Shown one piece after another: positions 36,085 through 41,718 of a DNA stretch of 41,718 bases (the stretch's first letter is position 1; every line of letters starts with the position of its first letter). Source of the stretch: a bacterium (GTDB lineage: Bacteria > Planctomycetota > B15-G4). A model generated the notes under the pieces. That model saw only the letters and a program-made list of their open reading frames with translations, had not been told where the DNA came from and made no database searches. The translations under genes were made by a program, and so were the position numbers. The stretch is from contig JAUIEF010000021.1 of the NCBI GenBank assembly GCA_030428785.1, positions 1-41,718 of the forward strand, given 5' to 3'.

Positions 36085-36612
36085 ATGACGAACGCAAACA
36101 AGGCGCCGTATCTGCTGCTCCCCTGGTCGCTGATACTTGTCTGGCTGGCCGTGTTCAACGCCATCGATGGCAATGAGCCTAAGGTGCTCTTCCTGTCCAG
36201 CACAGCAGCGCTCATGCTCACCGGAGCCTTGGTCGCCCGCGTGTTCCAGAGGTGGCAGGCCCTCGCCGTGACCTTGCTTCTCTTCGTGTCACTCCTCCTC
36301 CTCGCGGGCTTTCCGGGCAGGCTAGACCTCCCCGCAGAACTGGACGCAGACGCCGTCAACATCCTCGTGCGCGCAGGGAAGCAGCCAACACTTGAGGGGC
36401 GGGAGGCAGACCTGGGTCGTGCTGCAGTCTACCGCGCTATGGCGCGAGACAGCCGCCAGAGCAACCTCGCGTACGCCCTCCTGCTTCTCAACTGTTCCAT
36501 CGGATGCGTATGGCACATGAGGCGGGTCATACTCGGCAAGCTAACACTTATAAGGCCCCCCGACGTCAAGGTGCAGACTCCACCGATCCCGGCAGGCCGG
36601 CGAGGTGACTGA
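36085..36612 (+). CDS. Cassette-borne membrane protein with IS-derived C-terminus
   Basis: 175 residues from ATG 36085; no ribosome binding site is evident, as the gene begins six bases after R'. Four hydrophobic helices are visible (about 8-26, 34-52, 59-77 and 129-145), with a charged loop of about 50 residues between helices three and four. No family recognised. The sequence up to Thr154 belongs to the cassette; the remaining 21 codons are read from the inserted IS110 element. With the element removed, the frame would instead read through the attC and stop at the TAG of its R'. GC is well below that of the chromosomal genes. Orientation and spacing are typical of integron cassette genes. 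Confidence 0.65.
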   Translation: MTNANKAPYLLLPWSLILVWLAVFNAIDGNEPKVLFLSSTAALMLTGALVARVFQRWQALAVTLLLFVSLLLLAGFPGRLDLPAELDADAVNILVRAGKQPTLEGREADLGRAAVYRAMARDSRQSNLAYALLLLNCSIGCVWHMRRVILGKLTLIRPPDVKVQTPPIPAGRRGD

Positions 36613-36659
36613 TGGCGGAGACGCGCACGCTCGCGTCTTCCCAGGCTCTGGCTTGGTTT

Positions 36660-36920
36660 CTGCAGTGGGCGCAGAGGACTCTGCGCCAAACACTTATCGA
36701 GGCTCGATGGCCGGGATCCCGGCAAGCCGGGGCGGCGTAGCCAGGCAGTCATCGCCCGGCGTCCTAGAAACTCATCGGTGCCCTCCTGCCGTCCCAGTCA
36801 TGGGGTGCTGGTTCGACGTCGACCAGTTATCCGCGGGCTCGGGGGAGGGGCAGAGTCGGAGAAGCAAACAGATCGTGCGGGGAAGAGGAGAGCGGGCGTC
36901 CCATCAAGCGCGCAGGCTGC
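36660..36920 (-). ncRNA. Candidate bridge RNA region in the IS110 3' noncoding end
   Basis: IS110-family recombinases use a noncoding RNA from the element end, with loops matching target and donor DNA. Here the noncoding end holds a 9-bp stem (36668-36676 with 36679-36687) followed one base later by AACACTTAT (36689-36697), identical to the left junction at 36543-36551. It also holds a palindrome CCGGGATCCCGG (36711-36722) and, further along, ATCAAGCGC (36903-36911), identical to the right junction at 38170-38178. Exact RNA ends and strand are inferred; IS1111-type elements place the RNA downstream of the transposase, as here. The rest of 36613-37036 shows no gene. Confidence 0.5.
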
Positions 36921-37036
36921 CGGGCCACTCGGCCCATGATCGCCGCGGTGATCGCATCACACGGAGGACGGCGCATCGTGTACGGGCTCGGCCCACGTGG
37001 CTCGAGTTAGATCTCTGGCTCACCCGCTCTCCCCGG

Positions 37037-38083
37037 TCAGTTCGTCGCGAGGAAGCGGTCGAGATCGAAGGGCTGCCGGCGCGCGAGCATGTAGTACACG
37101 GCGCGACCGAGCTTGTGCGCGAGGATGCTCAGCGACTTGCCTGCACCGTGCTTGCGCTTCAGCCGCTCGCGCAGCGCCTTGCCCTTCTCGCACTTCGCGA
37201 TGAAGAGCACAGCGGCCTCGGAAAACGCCCACTTGAGATGCACGTTGCCCATGCGCCCGCCGCTCGTGCCGTGCTTCTTCCCGGCCGAGGACTTCGTGCC
37301 CTTCACCAGTCGCGCGTACGACGCAAACTCCTGCACGCGGTCGAAGCGACCGATGTCGTGGATCTCGTAGAGGATCGTCATCGCCAGGATCTTGCCGATG
37401 CCCGGCACGCTCCTCAGCCGGTGGAAGGCGCCCGCGTCGAGCTGTTTCGTGCGCCGCACGAGGAAGAGCTCGAGGTCGCGCAGGATGTCGTCGTAGCTGT
37501 CGAGCAGCGCGACGTCGACCTCGACCGTCTTCGCCGTGCTCACGTCCGCGAAGCCGATGCCGAGGCCCTCCCGGTTCGAGCGGGACGCGATACGACCGCC
37601 CGGACGCGCGAGGTTGTGCTGATGGTGGGTGTTCTCGATGTGCGCGAGCAGCTGGCCGCGCTTCCGCACCAGGTGCAGCCGCCGGCGCAGCAGGTCCCGC
37701 GTCGCTCGCATCCCGCACGGGTACACGTACGCCTTCGGCATCATCCCGCCCGCCAGAAGCACCGCGATCTTGTGCGCGTCGATCTTGTCGTTCTTCGACT
37801 TCGTCCCGTGGATCGCCTTCATGTACAGCGCGTGACCCAGCACGAAGGCGATGCCCTCCCGCTCGCAAAGGTCCGCGAGCCAGTACCACGTGAAGATGCA
37901 CTCCACGCCGACCACCAGGTCCTCACGGTACGGCTCGATCGCCGCCAGGAACGCCGCCGGATCCGTCGCCATGTCCCGGTGCAGCAGTACCTTCCCCGCC
38001 GCGTCCACCACGCACACGTACATCGTCCGCGCGTGAAGGTCGATGCCAGACGTGTGCGCGTGGCGCGTCCTGTAGAATCGCAT
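37037..38083 (-). CDS. IS110-family transposase (DEDD recombinase)
   Basis: 348 residues from ATG 38083, with an AGGAGGAG ribosome binding site. The N-terminal RuvC-like DEDD domain shows SGIDLHARTMYVCVVD (first Asp), VVGVECIFTWYWLADLCE (Glu) and KNDKIDAHKIAVLLAGG (Asp-x-x-Asp pair). The C-terminal Transposase_20 domain shows LRSVPGIGKILAMTILYEIHDIGRF, FASYARLVKG and GTSGGRMGNVHLKWAFSEAA, the last containing the candidate catalytic Ser. Length is normal and no stop or frameshift is present, so it may be active. It directs RNA-guided, duplication-free insertion; the target here is an attC site. Confidence 0.93.
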   Translation of the reverse strand: MRFYRTRHAHTSGIDLHARTMYVCVVDAAGKVLLHRDMATDPAAFLAAIEPYREDLVVGVECIFTWYWLADLCEREGIAFVLGHALYMKAIHGTKSKNDKIDAHKIAVLLAGGMMPKAYVYPCGMRATRDLLRRRLHLVRKRGQLLAHIENTHHQHNLARPGGRIASRSNREGLGIGFADVSTAKTVEVDVALLDSYDDILRDLELFLVRRTKQLDAGAFHRLRSVPGIGKILAMTILYEIHDIGRFDRVQEFASYARLVKGTKSSAGKKHGTSGGRMGNVHLKWAFSEAAVLFIAKCEKGKALRERLKRKHGAGKSLSILAHKLGRAVYYMLARRQPFDLDRFLATN

Positions 38084-38245
38084 CCGGCTCCTCCTGGGTG
38101 GATGGGTTTCGTTGACCGCATCCAGCGTATCGGTCGGTCCGGTACGACCAGGAGGGGCCTTGGAGGAGGATCAAGCGCTAGCAGCGGACGGCGCTGCGCG
38201 CCGACCGCTGAACCGCAGATCCGTTAGCTTGGCCAAGGCAAGTCG

Positions 38246-39004
38246 ATGATAAACCCCTCTGATCTGCCTCCCCGTCGATCGTTGATGCCAAGCCTTGTGA
38301 GCCGCGACTCGCGCATTCGCAAGCTACCGGCCAACATCAACCCAAGGCACCAAGCGATCCTTGACGCCATTCGATACTCGTGTGACATGGCAGGGCTTGC
38401 TTTCCACCGCCTCGAGAAGTCACTCGAGTTTCTGTCAGCCAACGAAGTGCCAGAGCGGGAGGCGCCTGGCTTCGTCTCCGCTTTCGCCGATGCGTGGATG
38501 CTCATCGACGCTGCGTCCCGTCTTCGACCCCTCGCAACGATGCTCCCGGGTTCGAAGGAGCTGCTTTCCGTCCAGAATCTGCTGACTGCAACTGGCGATG
38601 TGCGAGAGCTGAGAAACCGTGTTCAGCACCTAAACGCTCGAATCGACCGATTGGTAAGCCAAAAGGAGTCCGTGTGGGGTTCACTGTCCTGGGTGCTCCT
38701 CGACGTTGGCGCTGAACCTATCGGCGTTGCTCAGCACATCATCGTCTCCGGTACGGTAAGAAAGCATTTCGCAAAGCTACCGAGCCCTAGCGGCCTTACC
38801 TACTACAGTCAGCTGGATCGCATTACGCTCCGAGCTCACGACCTTGAGGTGCAACTGCACGAGGTAATGGACGCCATTGCTGTATACCTCATTGAGCTCG
38901 AGCGTATTGTGGGACCACAGCTTGAGCGAGGTGAGGGCGGGTCTCTGACGGATGTGCACGCAATCTTAGAGGGCTGCTTTCCGGGAGAATCCCCCAGTGA
39001 ATAG
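38246..39004 (+). CDS. Cassette 2 protein with HEPN-like RNxxxH motif
   Basis: 252 residues from ATG 38246, with a weak AAGG upstream, beginning 22 nt inside the cassette. Predicted almost wholly helical, with no signal or membrane segment. At residues 123-128, LRNRVQHLN contains Arg-Asn-x3-His, the catalytic signature of HEPN ribonuclease domains, preceded by long helices (MAGLAFHRLEKSLEFLS, FADAWMLIDAASRLRPLA) that fit the HEPN layout. A later segment (AQHIIVSGTVRKHFAKL) and an acidic C-terminus are unassigned. Overall family not recognised; HEPN-like is a suggestion from one motif plus helical context. Lone gene of its cassette, lower in GC than the chromosome, with its stop three bases before R''. 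Confidence 0.7.
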   Translation: MINPSDLPPRRSLMPSLVSRDSRIRKLPANINPRHQAILDAIRYSCDMAGLAFHRLEKSLEFLSANEVPEREAPGFVSAFADAWMLIDAASRLRPLATMLPGSKELLSVQNLLTATGDVRELRNRVQHLNARIDRLVSQKESVWGSLSWVLLDVGAEPIGVAQHIIVSGTVRKHFAKLPSPSGLTYYSQLDRITLRAHDLEVQLHEVMDAIAVYLIELERIVGPQLERGEGGSLTDVHAILEGCFPGESPSE

Positions 39005-39006
39005 CA

Positions 39007-39073
39007 AGCTAACCAGCGCTAGTTGCCGACCGGCGCTAACGCGCCGGACGGCAAAACCGCAGATCCGTTAGAC
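39007..39073 (+). other. Intact attC site of cassette 2
   Basis: 67 bp. R'' AGCTAAC (39007-39013), R' GTTAGAC (39067-39073). R'' is the exact reverse complement of GTTAGCT, the R' that starts this same cassette at 38223. The interior folds strongly: TTGCCG pairs with CGGCAA, and CCGGCG with CGCCGG around CTAACG. It shares AGCGCTAG near R'' and ACCGCAGATCCGTTAG near R' with the split attC of cassette 1. Confidence 0.92.
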
Positions 39074-39088
39074 AGGAGAGAACCGGCC

Positions 39089-40081
39089 TTGGTACGCGTA
39101 CTGCCCGTTTGCTGGACTCGCTTCGCAGTGAGGAACATAGAGGTGGTCGCGAGTCTGGCGGGTGCCGCGCACTCATTCACCTTCAACAAGCATCGAGTTG
39201 AGGTCCGACTTCCCAAGGCGCCAAAGCGACCTCCCGGCTCTACCTCACACTGGGGGAACGATGACATCTACTGCTACACGTGGCGTGCAGCAACGATGAA
39301 GCCAATCTCATATTCCGTCAGCAGTGTGGAGGTCTTAGTCCATTCGAAGAAGAAGCTCTCGGTCGCAAAGGCGGCCATCGGAACCGTTCAGACCGATATG
39401 CACTCCGCCTCTAGGCGGAAGCTATTCGATACAACAGTAGCCGAGCTTCAAATACTTGCCGCCTCTGCCCTTGAATACTGGCTACGTGTACTGAGGTGGA
39501 AGCTAGACCTGCCGGCACTCGGTCAGCTGTCTCGATCCAGCCGCGAGACGGGGTGGTCTCCATATCTCCTCAACGAGGCCGGAAAGCGGTTTTGGTCGGG
39601 CAAACGAACAATCGTCGTTTCGATTGGTAAGCCGATCTCTAAGCCTCAATGGAAAAGACTGCAGGGGGAGTTGAGTCGCGAGCGCGATGCACCCGTGTTT
39701 GTTGATTTTTTCCACGACGGGACTCATCGCCTTGAGACAGGCGACTTGGCTGGCGCAGTTCTAGCGCTCGCCATTTCATGCGAAACTGCAATCCGGAGTG
39801 CCTTTCTCCATCACTTCGCACCCAACGCTACGAGTGAACAGGCGAAACTACTCAACCAAGTGTCGATCTCTAGGTTCCTGGATAGGCTGCATAAGCTCGG
39901 CCTGCCGCAACGATGGTCGAAGAAGATTGATCGAGCCGCACTGAAGAGACTCTTCGAGCAGCGCAATGCGCTTGCGCATCGCGGCGGCAGTCCTTCATTG
40001 GCGACTGCCGAATATAAGGAGATGTGCAGGGCCGCACGCCAACTTGTACAGAATACCGACGCATTCCTTGCATCTCCTTGA
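39089..40081 (+). CDS. Cassette 3 upstream protein with C-terminal HEPN-like motif
   Basis: 330 residues. TTG 39089 is taken as start because AGGAG lies ten bases upstream inside the cassette; the frame further left runs through attC and cannot belong to the gene. A GTG at 39128 is an alternative. The N-terminal 210 residues (mixed alpha/beta, for example HRVEVRLPKAP, DDIYCYTWRAATMKPISYS, LQILAASALEYWLRVLRW) are unrecognised. Residues about 215-325 form a helical domain: ETGDLAGAVLALAISCETAIRSAFL, then LFEQRNALAHRGG, where Arg292-Asn293-x3-His297 is the HEPN signature in its typical context. Six bases separate it from the TIR-like gene, so they form one operon. Candidate RNase or sensor partner of that effector. 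Confidence 0.78.
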   Translation: MVRVLPVCWTRFAVRNIEVVASLAGAAHSFTFNKHRVEVRLPKAPKRPPGSTSHWGNDDIYCYTWRAATMKPISYSVSSVEVLVHSKKKLSVAKAAIGTVQTDMHSASRRKLFDTTVAELQILAASALEYWLRVLRWKLDLPALGQLSRSSRETGWSPYLLNEAGKRFWSGKRTIVVSIGKPISKPQWKRLQGELSRERDAPVFVDFFHDGTHRLETGDLAGAVLALAISCETAIRSAFLHHFAPNATSEQAKLLNQVSISRFLDRLHKLGLPQRWSKKIDRAALKRLFEQRNALAHRGGSPSLATAEYKEMCRAARQLVQNTDAFLASP

Positions 40082-40087
40082 GGAGGC

Positions 40088-41218
40088 ATGAGCACGGCGA
40101 TGTCTGCGAGTGAACTTCGCGAAATGGCAGACCGGCTTGATCTCGCAGCCCAGAAGTATCAGGCAGCTGCAAGCGAGGTACAGTTGGATCGACTGAAGAA
40201 CGCAGCGCGGGAGGTTGGCAAGGCATGGAGCGGATCGTGGCTAGGCTATCACGCAACTGTGTACTATAGAGACCTTCGCCCCCCTCCGCCTGGGGCGCAC
40301 TTTAGCGCCGAGTGGGGGCTAAAGGACGTGATGAATCTTGGTTCGCGTGGAGAGTGGGAGGAATGGGATCCAGACGTTGTGCGTGCGTCATTGCTCGCGA
40401 TGGCTGGTGATATAGACTTAACTGAGTTACGAGAGCTGTCGTCAGAAACGCGCGGTCTTCTCGACGAGTGCCGAGATGCCGTACAATCTATTTTGCAATC
40501 GGCGTCTGAAAGTCGGCCTGATAGCTACCTCGAACGGCTAGCCAAGGAAGCTGAAGGCACCGCAGCCTTCACGAGCGCGCAGTATCTTGAGTCGCAAGCC
40601 CCTAAGCAGTTTCATTCGCGCGACTCACTCGCAGCGCACCAAGGAATCCGCGTGCCACCTCATGAGTCGGTACAGGCAGACGTCTTCGCTTTGAACAGCC
40701 CCGCCAAGAACTGCGTGCGGCTCTCAGTTATGTGCAGGAAGGCAGCAAGCCATTTGGAACGCAGGGAGCAAAGGCGCGCCCGCGAGAGCCGAATTGGGAC
40801 GAGCATTTTCATTGGCCACGGGAGATCTGCCCTCTGGCGGGAGCTAAAGGACTTCATCGATCAACGGTTGCAGTTGCCATGGGATGAGTTTAATCGCGTA
40901 CCGATAGCCGGCATTACAAATATTGCGCGGCTAGTCGAGATGCTGGATGCTGCCGCCTTTGCCCTAATCGTTCTAACGGCCGAAGATGAGCAAGTTGGAG
41001 GAGGACTTCATGCCCGACAGAACGTCGTGCATGAAGTCGGCCTGTTTCAAGGGCGGATCGGGTTTACTAGAGCAATCGTCTTGCTTGAAGAAGGCTGTGA
41101 AGAGTTTTCTAATATCCAGGGCCTGGGCCAGATTCGCTTTCCTGCGGGGAATATCGCTGCATCATTTGAGGACGTGCGTCAAGTTCTCGAGCGCGAAGGA
41201 TTGCTACGAGAAAGCTGA
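40088..41218 (+). CDS. TIR-like domain effector (PF10137/COG4271 type), cassette 3
   Basis: 376 residues from ATG 40088, preceded by a perfect AGGAGG. Residues 1-110 are a conserved-looking module (AWSGSWLGYHATVYYRDL, PPPPGAHFSAEWGL) that I recall in front of predicted nucleotide-binding TIR-like proteins. A helical linker follows to about 235. Residues about 236-371 match the PF10137 TIR-like domain of CBASS/Pycsar effectors: GTSIFIGHGRSALWRELKDF, FALIVLTAEDEQVGGG, ARQNVVHEVGLFQGRIGF with candidate catalytic Glu316, VLLEEGCEEFSNIQGLGQI and FPAGNIAASF. Such domains are thought to cleave NAD+ when triggered. No cyclase is nearby; the co-transcribed HEPN-like protein is the likely partner. Predicted cytoplasmic abortive-infection effector; that role is inference. 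Confidence 0.88.
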   Translation: MSTAMSASELREMADRLDLAAQKYQAAASEVQLDRLKNAAREVGKAWSGSWLGYHATVYYRDLRPPPPGAHFSAEWGLKDVMNLGSRGEWEEWDPDVVRASLLAMAGDIDLTELRELSSETRGLLDECRDAVQSILQSASESRPDSYLERLAKEAEGTAAFTSAQYLESQAPKQFHSRDSLAAHQGIRVPPHESVQADVFALNSPAKNCVRLSVMCRKAASHLERREQRRARESRIGTSIFIGHGRSALWRELKDFIDQRLQLPWDEFNRVPIAGITNIARLVEMLDAAAFALIVLTAEDEQVGGGLHARQNVVHEVGLFQGRIGFTRAIVLLEEGCEEFSNIQGLGQIRFPAGNIAASFEDVRQVLEREGLLRES

Positions 41219-41224
41219 CGATCT

Positions 41225-41283
41225 GTCTAACACTCGCTAGCAACGGATTCGCGCCCCGCCGCTGAACCGCAGATACGTTAGAT
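41225..41283 (+). other. Intact attC site of cassette 3
   Basis: 59 bp. R'' GTCTAAC (41225-41231) and R' GTTAGAT (41277-41283), both fitting the RYYYAAC/GTTRRRY consensus. R'' is the exact reverse complement of GTTAGAC, the R' that starts this cassette at 39067. It shares CGCTAG near R'' and GCTGAACCGCAGAT near R' with the cassette 1 site. It begins six bases after the stop of the TIR-like gene. Confidence 0.92.
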
Positions 41284-41361
41284 CCCATGCAGCCTTGAAC
41301 GGCAGCGCGGGTCGTCGCCGGTACGCTCCAAGGAATCAGCAAACCCCTTGGGAGCGACCCG

Positions 41362-41718
41362 ATGGCCACGACCCGCAAGACGAAGGATACGACACGGCAG
41401 GCGACGCTGTACCTGGCTCTCGAGCTGGGCAACGGGAGCTGGAAGCTCGGCTTCAGCACGGGGCTGGGGCAGAAGGCGCGTGAGCGCAACGTGAACGCCC
41501 GACACGGGGACGGCGTGCTCGCGGAGATCACGGCCGCGAAGAAGCGCTTCAAGCTGCCGGCCAACGCGCGTGTGATGAGCTGCTACGAGGCGGGCCGCGA
41601 CGGCTTCTGGCTGCACCGCTTCCTGGAGTCGCACGATGTCGAGAGCCTCGTGGTCGACAGTGCGAGCATCGAGGTGAACCGCCGCGCGCGTCGTGCGAAG
41701 ACGGACCTGCTGGACGTG
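41362..41718 (+). CDS. IS110-family transposase, N-terminal part (cut by window)
   Basis: The first 119 residues of a second, different IS110-type transposase, running off the right edge. YLALELGNGSWKLGFS holds the first acidic residue position, MSCYEAGRDGFWLHRFL the Glu, and SIEVNRRARRAKTDLLDV the Asp-x-x-Asp region, typical of the IS110 DEDD domain. ATG 41362 has GGGAGCG upstream. A stem with arms 41325-41333 and 41346-41355 covers that ribosome binding site, a possible brake on translation. The gene starts 79 nt past R' of the last attC, so the element's left end must lie within or just after the attC, or it rides in a cassette. Completeness cannot be judged here. Confidence 0.88.
   Translation, partial: MATTRKTKDTTRQATLYLALELGNGSWKLGFSTGLGQKARERNVNARHGDGVLAEITAAKKRFKLPANARVMSCYEAGRDGFWLHRFLESHDVESLVVDSASIEVNRRARRAKTDLLDV

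Larger units (their letters stand above)
36546..38173 (-). mobile_element. IS110-family insertion sequence (IS1111-like) inserted in attC
   Basis: About 1.63 kb, with ends set to within one base by the interrupted attC. Subterminal inverted repeats are at 36552-36567 (AAGGCCCCCCGACGTC) and 38146-38161 (read on the minus strand AAGGCCCCTCCTGGTC), 12 of 16 matching. They lie six and twelve bases inside the ends, as in the IS1111 subgroup. There is no target duplication. The transposase is on the minus strand with a short 5' noncoding end (about 90 nt) and a long 3' noncoding end (about 490 nt). A lineage of IS1111 elements that target attC sites is known; this looks like a planctomycete counterpart. 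Confidence 0.85.
36539..38229 (+). other. attC site of cassette 1, split by an IS110-family element
   Basis: The left piece is R'' AGCTAAC at 36539-36545; the right piece is 38174-38229, from AGCGCTAGC to R' GTTAGCT (38223-38229). Joined, they give CTAAC-A-AGCGCTAG, which aligns base for base with CTAACCAGCGCTAG of the intact attC at 39007. The rejoined site folds as a hairpin (CAGCGG/CCGCTG and GGCGC/GCGCC). R'' is the exact complement of the R' that starts this cassette at 36073. The cassette therefore runs 36074-38223 including the insertion. Confidence 0.85.

Noticed and set aside
37006..37012. GTTAGAT as another attC R' core
   Set aside because: It lies inside the IS110 element just past the transposase stop and has no matching R'' at attC distance; removing the element restores a complete attC without it.
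36613..37036. Protein-coding gene in the stretch before the IS110 transposase
   Set aside because: Open frames there have no ribosome binding site or domain character; the stretch is explained as the element's structured noncoding end.
39023..39088. N-terminal extension of the HEPN-like cassette gene
   Set aside because: The open frame continues through the attC of the preceding cassette, which belongs to another mobile unit; no ribosome binding site.

Overview
The window looks like a chromosomal segment of a very GC-rich bacterium, most likely a member of the Planctomycetota. That placement is an inference from gene content: ECF sigma factors beside or fused to large accessory domains, Hanks-type kinases with long non-catalytic tails, an FGE-sulfatase domain on a sigma factor, and many secreted repeat proteins (BNR/VPS10-like, FG-GAP, carboxypeptidase-regulatory-like, arylsulfotransferase). 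No rRNA, tRNA or CRISPR array was seen.

Layout. 1-8109: a truncated secreted BNR-type protein, an ECF sigma factor fused through a membrane helix to an FGE-sulfatase domain, and two divergent secreted proteins built from Ig-like carboxypeptidase-regulatory repeats. 8110-11833: an accessory strip of visibly lower GC with a good sigma-70-type promoter, three small exported proteins (one carrying an HExxH zincin motif), a 90-residue exported protein, a decayed response regulator, and two copies of a double-hairpin repeat. 11834-21434: SlyD-like PPIase, THUMP-type rRNA methyltransferase, a long perfect inverted repeat, a frameshifted NYN-domain gene, a Prc-type peptidase, and an OmpR-type two-component pair followed by a 32-33 nt tandem repeat array and two exported proteins. 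21507-35828: an ECF sigma/Ser-Thr kinase pair, a BNR-type secreted protein, a GH26-like secreted hydrolase, an overlapping kinase/PP2C pair whose kinase carries four zinc ribbons, a DUF1801 protein, an FG-GAP protein and an arylsulfotransferase.

35848-41718 is the most interesting part. It is a cluster of integron gene cassettes with no integrase in view (a CALIN-like array). Three attC sites are convincing: two intact ones at 39007-39073 and 41225-41283, and one at 36539-38229 split by an insertion sequence. A fourth at 35848-35941 is good, and one at 35990-36079 is degenerate. For each of the three convincing sites, the R'' heptamer is the exact reverse complement of the R' sequence at the start of the same cassette, as expected for circular cassettes. 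Cassette genes read left to right and are clearly less GC-rich than the chromosome. They encode a small membrane protein, a helical protein with a HEPN-like RNxxxH motif, and a tightly coupled two-gene unit (a protein ending in a HEPN-like RNALAH motif plus a TIR-like protein of the PF10137 type) that resembles an anti-phage effector pair.

An IS110-family element (IS1111-like architecture) sits exactly after the R'' heptamer of the first cassette's attC. Removing it rebuilds a normal attC. Its 3' noncoding end is highly structured and contains two 9-nt matches, one to each insertion junction, which is what guide loops of a bridge RNA would look like. A second IS110-type transposase begins just after the last attC and runs off the right edge.
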